A stretch of 21,366 nucleotides of DNA, taken from the NCBI GenBank assembly GCA_038065175.1, contig JBBTRN010000029.1, forward strand, positions 1-21,366, given 5' to 3'. The position numbers and the translations under genes were made by a program. This document shows, piece by piece, positions 14,362-20,190 of the stretch. The stretch comes from JBBTRN01 sp038065175. GTDB lineage: Bacteria; Patescibacteriota; Doudnabacteria; UBA920. The notes beneath the pieces are model-generated. The model made no database searches. It had not been told where the DNA came from and saw nothing but the letters and a program-made list of their open reading frames with translations. Numbering within the stretch: position 1 is the first letter of the stretch; each line of letters starts with the position of its first letter.

Positions 14362-15607
14362 ACAAGGAGATAAACTTGGTTATGGTCAGTTTCAAATGGT
14401 CGATTTGTTTTGCGTTTAACCCGTGGTGCGAACCCACAACAAAAGCGTTTTTCATAATGTAGTCTGTATTTGGGTAATTTTTAAAGGGCGCACGGTATTT
14501 AAAATTCTTAAAGCCCGGCTGTTTTAAAATATTCCCGGTGAACACTGGGCGGGTTTGAATATTATGCTCTTCCAAAAATTCCACAAACCCATACCGGCTA
14601 AAAGGCGCGTCCGGTTTAAGAAAAATGGGGAAAGCCAGCCACACGGAATCGGCTCCGAGCGCAGTCTGTCCGAGTTCAAAATATTTGTTAAGCGTTAAAA
14701 AAAATTTTTGTAAAATTTTCCAATTTTTTTGGCGTTTTGCTTTAAAGACCGGAAATTTTTTCAGCTGCTCTAAAGCGAAAGCCGCGGAAATTTCCAAAGG
14801 TAAAAAATTATAGCCAATTTCGCTGAAGACAAACTTTTCGTCATAGGGTACGCCATTTAAGCGGGTTCGAAAACGATTTTTGAACTGCTCGCTCGCGGCT
14901 TTTTCGCCAAACAAGCTCGATCGTCTGCCCCAGCCCCTAAGGATCATAAGCCTTTCAGCCCACTTTGGATTGTTGACGCAAATCATTCCCCCGCCGCCCG
15001 CGCCGTTAATAATGTGGCTGCCGTAAAAACTCGTAACCGATATATCGCTGAACGCTCCCGTAGGCCGGCCGTTGATTTTAGCGCCAACGGTATCGCAGGA
15101 ATCTTCAATTAAAAACAGCTTATGCTTTTTGGCTATTTTTTTAAGGCGCGGCAAATCCGGGATATTCCCCATTAAAGACGGAATCATCAGCGCGCGGGTT
15201 TTACCGGTTATGGCTTGTTCTACTTGATTGATGTTGATTTGCAGGGTGTGCCGGTTCACATCGCAAAAAACCGGCACCAGGCCTTTTTGCAGAATGGGCG
15301 CGACCGTAGTCGAAAACGTCAGCAAAGGCGTAATGACTTCGCTTCCTTTAGGTAAATTTAAAACTTCAAACGCCAGTAAATTCGCGCTGCTGCCGGAATT
15401 CACCATCACGCCGTATTTTTTGCCGAATAGCCTGGCGATTTTGCCTTCAAACTCCGCCGTCTTTTCGCCGACTGCCGTATTGCCTTTTAAAACTTTAACC
15501 ACAGCCGCAATTTCTTCTTTGCCGTGCACGGAAAAGCCATAGGGAACTCTTAAACCTTTTTTTCCGCCAACGGCGGATCCGCCTTTGGCGGACATAACCA
15601 TATTCAT
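14342..15607 (-). CDS. DegT/RfbH-like NDP-sugar 3-dehydrase (His in place of PLP lysine, no Fe-S cysteines)
   Basis: This 421-residue DegT/DnrJ/EryC1-fold protein resembles RfbH-type CDP-4-dehydro-6-deoxyglucose 3-dehydrase: 'VPYGFSVHGKEEIAAVVKVL' (21-40), 'GSSANLLAF' (72-80), 'FLIEDSCDTVGA' with PLP-contacting D169, and 'SFYGSHIINGAGGGGM' at 193-208. The family's Schiff-base Lys is replaced by His198, the hallmark of PMP-dependent dehydrases (E1, ColD) rather than aminotransferases. E1 carries a [2Fe-2S] cluster on four C-terminal cysteines; here there is no Cys after residue 210, so the enzyme is more like ColD, which has no cluster. It would remove the 3-hydroxyl of an NDP-4-keto sugar. 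Residues 1-16 are encoded by a double-hairpin repeat. It starts 7 bp after the oxidoreductase stop and overlaps the GT2 gene. Confidence 0.87.
   Translation of the reverse strand: MNMVMSAKGGSAVGGKKGLRVPYGFSVHGKEEIAAVVKVLKGNTAVGEKTAEFEGKIARLFGKKYGVMVNSGSSANLLAFEVLNLPKGSEVITPLLTFSTTVAPILQKGLVPVFCDVNRHTLQININQVEQAITGKTRALMIPSLMGNIPDLPRLKKIAKKHKLFLIEDSCDTVGAKINGRPTGAFSDISVTSFYGSHIINGAGGGGMICVNNPKWAERLMILRGWGRRSSLFGEKAASEQFKNRFRTRLNGVPYDEKFVFSEIGYNFLPLEISAAFALEQLKKFPVFKAKRQKNWKILQKFFLTLNKYFELGQTALGADSVWLAFPIFLKPDAPFSRYGFVEFLEEHNIQTRPVFTGNILKQPGFKNFKYRAPFKNYPNTDYIMKNAFVVGSHHGLNAKQIDHLKLTITKFISLYESSTA
15563..15592. repeat. Double-hairpin module, copy 2, inside the start of the 3-dehydrase gene
   Basis: TCCGCC-AAC-GGCGGA-TCCGCC-TTT-GGCGGA, two 6-bp hairpins in tandem. 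On the minus strand it lies a few codons after the ATG at 15607 and codes 'MSAKGGSAVGGK'-type residues. It is near-identical to copy 3 at 21241-21270 and shares a module with copy 1 at 8886-8913. Confidence 0.85.
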
Positions 15608-15614
15608 AAGTGAT

Positions 15615-16622
15615 TTAAATAACTGATTTATTTCTTATCATTTGGATTAATTTTTGAACTCTTACGCCCTCTGCCAAAGCAGGTTTGATTTGCCGGCTAC
15701 TCAAACAGCCTTGGACAAACCGCTGGGCAATATTTTTTACCGGCAAAACCCTTTCATCAAGGCCTTTTGGTAAATGTTGTTTTTTTAGTTTTAAAACAGA
15801 TGCTTTGCCGTCCCTAAAAATAGAAACCTTGAAATCTTTAGTAATATTCCTGGCATTTTCTAAAACAATAGTACCGTTTTCGCAAATGAATGTTAAACTG
15901 TGCCTGTGTACTCCGGAAGCATTGCAATTTAAATGCGCGCTGCCGCTAATGCCATTTTTTGTTTTAAAAACCAAATCCACACCGACTTCCCCGCCATTTA
16001 GGCTTTTGGGGGAATACGCCAACTGGCTTTTAACCTCTTTGATTTCTCCCGCGAAATTTTCCAAATAATAGAGAACATGGGAGAAAAAAAATGAAAGCGC
16101 GCCGCCTCCCTGGCTTACATTGGTCTTCCACGACCGTTTCCGGTGTTTTAAATCATAACTTAAAAAATCCCAATCCGCCTTTATATGCAAAAGCTTTCCT
16201 AACGCCTGTTTTTGCAATAATTCTTTAACCTTTACCCATTCCGGGATTTCCGGAAAAATAAAATCTATTGCCGTCACAACATTGTATTTTTTTGCCAGCC
16301 GCCCAAGCTCCATGGCTTGCTGTAAATTTGCGCAAAGGGGCTTTTCGGCAAAAACATGCAGACCTTTTTTTAAGGCATATTTAGCTATTTGGTACTGCGC
16401 GGCCGGGATCACGGCAATCGCCACAGCATTCAGCTTTTCGCTGTCTATTAACTTTTTCCAATCCGAATATATTTTTTTTACTTTAAATTTTTTGGCATAC
16501 TTTGAAAGCCTTTCGCTTTCCTTAGCGCAAATGGCAATAACTTGGCAGTTTTTTGCTAAAGCAAAAGCGGGCAAAAGCCCGTAAACCCCAAAGCCCGAAC
16601 CGATTATGCCAACTTTTAGCAT
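15615..16622 (-). CDS. Gfo/Idh/MocA family oxidoreductase
   Basis: This 335-residue protein starts with the Rossmann motif 'GIIGSGFG' (5-12), followed by 'AEKPL' at 92-96, whose Lys is the usual catalytic residue, and the C-terminal alpha/beta domain typical of the family ('GGGALSFFFSHVLYYL' at ~170-185, with conserved His). Members bind NAD(P)+ and oxidise or reduce sugar hydroxyls, and some act as NDP-sugar 3-ketoreductases in deoxysugar pathways. It is encoded between the C-methyltransferase and the 3-dehydrase, with 7 bp to the latter, so it most likely modifies the same nucleotide sugar. The exact substrate and direction are not readable from the sequence. Confidence 0.9.
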   Translation of the reverse strand: MLKVGIIGSGFGVYGLLPAFALAKNCQVIAICAKESERLSKYAKKFKVKKIYSDWKKLIDSEKLNAVAIAVIPAAQYQIAKYALKKGLHVFAEKPLCANLQQAMELGRLAKKYNVVTAIDFIFPEIPEWVKVKELLQKQALGKLLHIKADWDFLSYDLKHRKRSWKTNVSQGGGALSFFFSHVLYYLENFAGEIKEVKSQLAYSPKSLNGGEVGVDLVFKTKNGISGSAHLNCNASGVHRHSLTFICENGTIVLENARNITKDFKVSIFRDGKASVLKLKKQHLPKGLDERVLPVKNIAQRFVQGCLSSRQIKPALAEGVRVQKLIQMIRNKSVI

Positions 16623-16648
16623 GGACTGGACTCACGCGCTGACCCCTT

Positions 16649-16740
16649 GAAGACCGTCTTCTGGGATAAACTTATTTAGTAAATTGAACTAATGTCATTA
16701 TTTATACTACTTACCAGGCTTGTCCCAGAAGACGGTCTTC
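16649..16740. repeat. 92-bp palindromic repeat with perfect 18-bp arms
   Basis: GAAGACCGTCTTCTGGGA (16649-16666) and its exact reverse complement (16723-16740) face each other across 56 bp of AT-rich DNA. Each arm is itself palindromic (GAAGAC-C-GTCTTC). It sits in the 140-bp gap between the C-methyltransferase and oxidoreductase genes, so it could form a hairpin in the operon mRNA. No U-tract follows, so a terminator is not indicated. No target duplication was seen. Confidence 0.85.
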
Positions 16741-16762
16741 TGGTGTATAAATCCTGATAAAT

Positions 16763-18043
16763 TTAAATTGATGAATTTTTAACAACTTTAAACTCCGGAA
16801 GCGGAATAATAAAATCAGACTTTAAACCCCTGGCTTTCAGCTGCTGCATTATTGGCTTGGCGTAATGCCAGGCCAAAAGCACCACAAAATCCGGCTGTTC
16901 ATCTATTAAGCGCTGGTTATTTACCACCGGAATGTGCTTTCCCGGCAAATACATCCCCAATTTTAAAGAAGCCGGCTGTTCCGCCAAATAAGGCAGTAAT
17001 TCTTTGTCTATCCCGTAATAATTTAATAAGGTTGATGATCTGCCCGGGCAGGAATTGCCGACAATGGTTTTTCCATTTTTTTTGGTTTGCACAATAAATT
17101 CCAAAAATTCTAGCCGCGCTTTTTTGACCCTGTCCGCGAATTTTAAATAGGTTTCTAGCTTGTCTAAACCCCCTTCTTTTTCCTTTTGCAATAAATCCGA
17201 TACCGAACCGTTTACCTTTTTCCCTTTGCCTTTTTCCGCGTAAACCCGGATATTTCCGCCGTACCTCTCCCCCCTTTCCACATCAATCACAGTAAAATCA
17301 TACTGGTCAAACAAAGCCGCTAAGCTGTGCAAAGAATAAGTCCTTAAGTGCTCGTGGTAGATAGTGTCAAACTGCCCGCCTAAAATTGCATCGAGCAAAT
17401 AGTGGGTTTCGGAAACAAACACGCCCCCTTCTTTTAGCAAATTATAAGCGCCCATAATAAATTCCCCTAACCCCTGCATATGGGCGAAAGTGTTGGTAGT
17501 AACTACTACCGAGGCCAAACCGTATTTTTCTTTTACAGCTTCCGAAGTTTTAATATCAAAAAAAGCCTGCACGGTTTCTATGCCGGCTTGGTTCGCGAGT
17601 TTAGCTATGTTGGTCGGTTCTATGCCTACGGTTTTTATCCCAGTGCCTTTAAACCCGGAAAGCAAGGTGCCGTCATTGGAGCCTACATCTACCACTAAAT
17701 CCCCGGGCTGGAGGCTAAATTTATTTATGAGCGACTTGCCGATGTTTACCTGGTATTCCACCAGTTCCTTGGTAACGCCGCTTTTGTAAGGGTAATCGGG
17801 GTAATAGACTTCGCTGCCGTCCACGCAATAGTCAATTTGCACGCCCGTGCAATTTTCGCACCAAACCATCCTTAAGGGATAAGTTTTTTCCGGTTCATTG
17901 AGCATTTTTTCAGTCAGCAATGAGTCGCACAAAGGCTGGTGTCCAAGGTCTAAAACCATGTGCAATTTTTTGGAATCGCAAATCTGGCAGGTCGATATAA
18001 AACCGGTGGGGATTTGGTGATGTTTAGGGTAAGTTAAAGCCAT
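16763..18043 (-). CDS. NDP-sugar C-methyltransferase (Zn-binding, TylC3/EryBIII type)
   Basis: This 426-residue protein has the three parts of the sugar C-methyltransferases. An N-terminal Zn-binding domain has 'CQIC' (C19, C22) and 'CENC' (C62, C65). The SAM-binding domain has 'VVDVGSNDGTLL' (117-128, D119) and 'VGIEP' (139-143). 'YHEHLRTYSL' (229-238) carries the catalytic His/Glu region. The C-terminal domain contains 'VGNSCPGRSSTLLNYYG' and 'FVVLLAWHYAKPIM'. The family methylates a carbon, commonly C3, of NDP-4-keto-deoxy sugars, as in branched sugars of macrolides and O-antigens. It is the first gene of the sugar group in transcription order. The C-position methylated here cannot be read from sequence. 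The upstream side is occupied by a palindromic element, and no clear promoter was found. Confidence 0.93.
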   Translation of the reverse strand: MALTYPKHHQIPTGFISTCQICDSKKLHMVLDLGHQPLCDSLLTEKMLNEPEKTYPLRMVWCENCTGVQIDYCVDGSEVYYPDYPYKSGVTKELVEYQVNIGKSLINKFSLQPGDLVVDVGSNDGTLLSGFKGTGIKTVGIEPTNIAKLANQAGIETVQAFFDIKTSEAVKEKYGLASVVVTTNTFAHMQGLGEFIMGAYNLLKEGGVFVSETHYLLDAILGGQFDTIYHEHLRTYSLHSLAALFDQYDFTVIDVERGERYGGNIRVYAEKGKGKKVNGSVSDLLQKEKEGGLDKLETYLKFADRVKKARLEFLEFIVQTKKNGKTIVGNSCPGRSSTLLNYYGIDKELLPYLAEQPASLKLGMYLPGKHIPVVNNQRLIDEQPDFVVLLAWHYAKPIMQQLKARGLKSDFIIPLPEFKVVKNSSI

Positions 18044-18066
18044 ACTATTGATAAAAGTACTGTTAG

Positions 18067-18238
18067 ATTATGGGACTGCTGCTGAATGGGCTTTTCAGAC
18101 GAAAATTAAAAATTTTGAGGCAATCGGACAAAGCAAATTTTGAGGTTTACCTGAAAGGTAAGTTGAAAAATTTTTTTGGTCGAGTGACCAAAATTTTCAA
18201 TTTGGAGTCAAAATGACATTCGGCAACAGTCCCATTAT
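18067..18238. repeat. 172-bp element with ~22-bp terminal inverted repeats
   Basis: The ends read ATTATGGGACTGCTGCTGAATG (18067-18088) and, in reverse complement, ATAATGGGACTGTTGCCGAATG (18217-18238), about 19 of 22 identical. The arms continue inwards with weaker similarity around 'AAATT.AAAATTTTG'. A TTGGTC-GAGT-GACCAA hairpin (18177-18190) lies off centre. No protein and no target duplication were seen. It lies directly upstream of the C-methyltransferase start, so it could affect that operon's promoter. Confidence 0.75.
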
Positions 18239-18400
18239 ACAAATTTTCCTAGGTTTGGTCAAAAACTGTTTGGCCAAAAACAAACAAAAAGCGCTGGGTG
18301 TAAGTTTGTATGTCCTTGCAAGAAAAACACACACAGGGTTCAGGGCGCAGCCTTTTTAGATTTTAATTTACAAAAAGTTTATAACAGGCGATTTTTCCAT
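18239..18400. other. Gene-free AT-rich gap
   Basis: This is the rest of the 392-bp gap upstream of the C-methyltransferase. It contains a partial repeat TTTGGTCAAAAAC/TTTGGCCAAAAAC near 18253-18281 and a weak paired region (AAAAAGCGCTG ~18286-18296 with CAGCCTTTTT ~18349-18358). I could not support a gene, promoter or structured RNA in it. Confidence 0.5.
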
Positions 18401-18424
18401 ACAAAAAAGCCCTATTCTAGGGCC
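18401..18424 (-). terminator. Rho-independent terminator of the HicB/HicA-like pair
   Basis: The stem GCCCTA (18409-18414) with TAGGGC (18418-18423) and a 3-nt loop is followed on the minus strand by TTTTTT. It lies 12 nt past the HicA-like stop. Confidence 0.85.
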
Positions 18425-18435
18425 ATTTAAATATT

Positions 18436-18684
18436 TTACAAAAGTTTATCGTATTCTTCTTTTGAACAAATCGTATTTTCTACTAACCATTCACCAAAAT
18501 CTTTAACAATGTGTTTATTTATTTCATTATGACTTGCCGGTAATGGGTACGCCTTCCCATTATGAATGGCTGTGGCCTTTAAAATATGATTACCGGCTTT
18601 TTTTAATAATATTCCTTTATGATTTTCTAACCACTTTAAGACTTTTTTGAATCTTTTACTTTTAATATTCGCATACTGTCCCAT
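18436..18684 (-). CDS. hicA: HicA-like toxin (small dsRBD-fold RNase candidate)
   Basis: This 82-residue basic protein fits the HicA/YcfA-like pattern. 'KRFKKVLKWLENHKGILLKKAGNHI' (10-34) ends with the 'GNH' that places the expected catalytic His in the family. 'GKAYPLPASHNEINKHIVKDFGEWL' (43-67) matches the strand and second helix region with the 'P..H..EI' motif. HicA toxins are mRNA interferases neutralised by a HicB partner. It is encoded 8 bp after the HicB-like gene and ends at a strong terminator, so the pair is a self-contained unit. The residue match is moderate and there is no experimental support. A C-terminal extension ('CSKEEYDKLL') is slightly longer than in typical HicA. Confidence 0.62.
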   Translation of the reverse strand: MGQYANIKSKRFKKVLKWLENHKGILLKKAGNHILKATAIHNGKAYPLPASHNEINKHIVKDFGEWLVENTICSKEEYDKLL

Positions 18685-18692
18685 ATAAGAAA

Positions 18693-19067
18693 TTAGCTTC
18701 TTGCTACTTCAAGAATTTCTTTGTTTTTATTTGCTGAAATAACCGCTTCTTGTATGCTTTGATTTTTTAATTCAGCCATAGATTTCAAAGGTGGGTTATA
18801 GGTATGCAAATCTTTAACTGTATAAAAATATCTTTCAGGAATATCGTAAGCAGTTAAAACCGATTCATTAACCATATTTATAAAATCATCAGGGTTCATT
18901 CCTTGAGTGGTAAATTTATGCTCTCCTGCTTCCACCTTACCTACAATAAATTTTCCATCTCTAACCCAACTTACTGCAATATCGTCAGGAAGTTTATTAA
19001 AATACGCCAGCAAGGCTTCATACTCTAGCTTTGGTTTAAGACCAAAAAATTTCAATAATTTATTCAT
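18693..19067 (-). CDS. hicB: HicB-like antitoxin
   Basis: This has 124 residues from the ATG at 19067. A GTG at 19094 would add nine hydrophobic residues and is less likely. The region 'DDIAVSWVRDGKFIVGKVEAGEHKFTTQGMNPDDFINMVNESV' (28-70) has the HicB layout of a beta strand with 'W..DGK', a turn, then 'TQG..PDDFI.MV' as the helix, followed by a helical C-terminus. There is no ribbon-helix-helix or HTH domain that I can recognise, which many full-length HicB antitoxins carry, so DNA binding is unsure. It precedes the HicA-like gene, the reverse of the most common hicA-hicB order. The role is inferred from pairing. Confidence 0.58.
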   Translation of the reverse strand: MNKLLKFFGLKPKLEYEALLAYFNKLPDDIAVSWVRDGKFIVGKVEAGEHKFTTQGMNPDDFINMVNESVLTAYDIPERYFYTVKDLHTYNPPLKSMAELKNQSIQEAVISANKNKEILEVARS

Positions 19068-19154
19068 AATAATTAATAGGGATAAAAAGCGCACTAAGAA
19101 ATGCGTTGTGATTTCATTTCTGTTTTGGTTTCATTTTGTTTAAAATGGAGCCCC

Positions 19155-19260
19155 ACGGCTAAAGCCGTTGTACCAACAGAACGCCCCTTCGGGGCGAACA
19201 TCCCATACCAGAAGACCAATCCATCCACGGGCAAGCCCATGGTCTTCTTGGTACTGGGAT
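19155..19260. repeat. Composite palindromic repeat (three hairpins)
   Basis: Three inverted repeats follow each other: ACGGCT-AA-AGCCGT (from ~19155), CGCCCC-TTC-GGGGCG (19182-19196) and a 61-bp structure with arms ATCCCATACCAGAAGACCA (19200-19218) and its near-complement (19240-19260). The last arm shares CCAGAAGAC with the 16649-16740 repeat. It lies upstream of the HicB-like gene. The short minus-strand frame through it (19094-19315) is a by-product. Confidence 0.75.
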
Positions 19261-19315
19261 AAAAAACAAAAACCCCATACTCCAAAATATTATATCTTGT
19301 CAAGCACCTTGTCAA

Positions 19316-19536
19316 GGCTCTTTTAGGGGCCTTTCCGGCGAAAATTTGATGTTAAAAAATTACAAAAGTATTTGCTAAAAAATACAGCGCGGGTCATCTA
19401 TCCCGTAGGATGAACGCCTGCGCATATGTCTAGCCTCGTGGCAACAAGATGAAACACAACACTTACTTGATCCGTTTTACTTCGATCGTGTTCACCCCCC
19501 CCCCCCATTCTCTGGCTGGGGTGGTTGCTCATGGGT
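19316..19536. other. Gene-free stretch containing a left junction and a C12 tract
   Basis: This lies between the HicB-side repeat and the RelE-like gene. On the minus strand 'MRRRSSYGIDDPR' begins with an ATG at 19425 and is cut by a TAG after a few residues (16 codons), as if a gene start had been truncated near 19385. A run of 12 C residues is at 19495-19506. From about 19385 to 20185 the DNA is visibly GC-richer than its flanks. No complete gene is in this stretch. Confidence 0.4.
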
Positions 19537-19794
19537 TCAATATGTTGATGAAGTCCGGCGAACAATCGTCGTCACATCGACTGTCCTCGTCGTGGAGTCA
19601 ATCCTGAAAAAGATTCGGTAGTTGCCCACTCTCCGGCGCCAGCGGTCGCCCTCGCCTTCCAGTTTGACGATATCGCCGGAAAAAGGATCGTCGCCCATAG
19701 CGAGAACGGCCGCTCCTATTCTATCCTGATCCTTAGCGGAAAACTTTGCGACTTGTTTTTGCGCCGGCTTTGCGACGGCGATTTTCCAGTCCAT
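19537..19794 (-). CDS. RelE/ParE-family toxin
   Basis: This 85-residue protein matches the RelE/ParE layout. It has an N-terminal 'WKIAVAKPAQKQVAKFSAKDQDRIGAAVLAM' (helix pair), then 'DDPFSGDIVKLEGEGDRWRRRVGNYRIFFRID' where basic 'RWRRRVGNYRIFF' is the usual core strand with conserved 'R.G.YRI..', then 'TVDVTTIVRRTSSTY'. RelE members cleave mRNA in the ribosome and ParE members inhibit gyrase; which one applies cannot be read here. It is encoded after, and overlapping by 62 bp, the AbrB-like antitoxin, so the two are translationally coupled. Codon use is GC-rich compared with neighbours. It lies in the segment thought to be recently acquired. Confidence 0.85.
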   Translation of the reverse strand: MDWKIAVAKPAQKQVAKFSAKDQDRIGAAVLAMGDDPFSGDIVKLEGEGDRWRRRVGNYRIFFRIDSTTRTVDVTTIVRRTSSTY

Positions 19795-20023
19795 TGAGGA
19801 ATTCGGTTAAAGATACAGACTCGCCGCGGGCGATCGCGGCTTCGCCTCTACGGATGGCCGCCCACTCGCTTTTGGTGGGTTTGTAGGTTGGCTCCGACGC
19901 TGTGATGGTGATGGTGCGTGGGGACACCTGAAACTGGAGGCGGTCGCCGCTTTTGATGCCGGCTTGGCGTTGGATGCTCGGCGGCACTACCAGTTGGCTT
20001 CTCTCCTTGAGGGTGATGGTCAT
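19733..20023 (-). CDS. AbrB/MazE/SpoVT-like antitoxin
   Basis: This has 96 residues from the ATG at 20023. A longer frame to 20143 crosses the promoter and is rejected. The N-terminal 'MTITLKERSQLVVPPSIQRQAGIKSGDRLQFQV' (1-33) is a swapped-hairpin AbrB DNA-binding domain; 'TITITASE' follows. The C-terminal half is helical and charged, ending 'EFLNGLENRRRKAGAKTSRKVFR', which is encoded in the overlap with the toxin. In such pairs the antitoxin represses its own promoter and its C-terminal part masks the toxin. A promoter with 17-bp spacing lies ~30 nt upstream. The long overlap is unusual, and it may mean the toxin start has shifted or the antitoxin tail is a read-through. GC content differs from neighbours. 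Confidence 0.82.
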   Translation of the reverse strand: MTITLKERSQLVVPPSIQRQAGIKSGDRLQFQVSPRTITITASEPTYKPTKSEWAAIRRGEAAIARGESVSLTEFLNGLENRRRKAGAKTSRKVFR

Positions 20024-20053
20024 TGGAGTAAATGGATTACTTCTTGCGCTTGA

Positions 20054-20082
20054 AGCATAGCATCCCAAGGAAAGTTTGTGAA
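20054..20082 (-). promoter_or_regulatory. Promoter of the AbrB/RelE pair
   Basis: On the minus strand TTCACA (20077-20082), 17 bp, then TATGCT (20054-20059), 30 nt before the antitoxin ATG. In this family the AbrB-like protein commonly binds its own promoter; no operator repeat was identified. Confidence 0.6.
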
Positions 20083-20129
20083 GAGCCTGAACCCCGAATT
20101 CAAGGCAGAGTGCACCACTTTGGAGTAAA

Positions 20130-20180
20130 ATGACAACTACCAAGGAGTCTAAAAGGAAAATGCGGGTATTAACCTCTGTG
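20130..20180 (+). pseudogene. Possible truncated start of a tryptophanyl-tRNA synthetase (low confidence)
   Basis: On the plus strand a GGAG lies 5 nt before an ATG at 20130, and the frame reads 'MTTTKESKRKMRVLTSVQ' before losing sense at about 20181 and stopping at 20213. 'RVLTSVQ' matches the conserved first strand of TrpRS ('RVLTGVQP.G'). It would be a gene start cut off at the right junction of the GC-rich segment, divergent from the AbrB/RelE pair. The match is only seven residues long, so chance is a real alternative. Confidence 0.3.
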
Positions 20181-20190
20181 CAAAAGCCAG

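Noticed and set aside
14342..15607. Calling the DegT-fold enzyme an aminotransferase, or an E1-type Fe-S dehydrase
   Set aside because: The Schiff-base Lys is His198, against aminotransferase; there are no cysteines after residue 210, against a [2Fe-2S] E1.
18284..18362. Possible structured RNA in the gap
   Set aside because: Only weak, interrupted pairing is visible, with no family motif or promoter/terminator pair around it.
19094..19315. 73-aa minus-strand frame
   Set aside because: It is translated from the composite palindromic repeat, with no supporting signals or family match.
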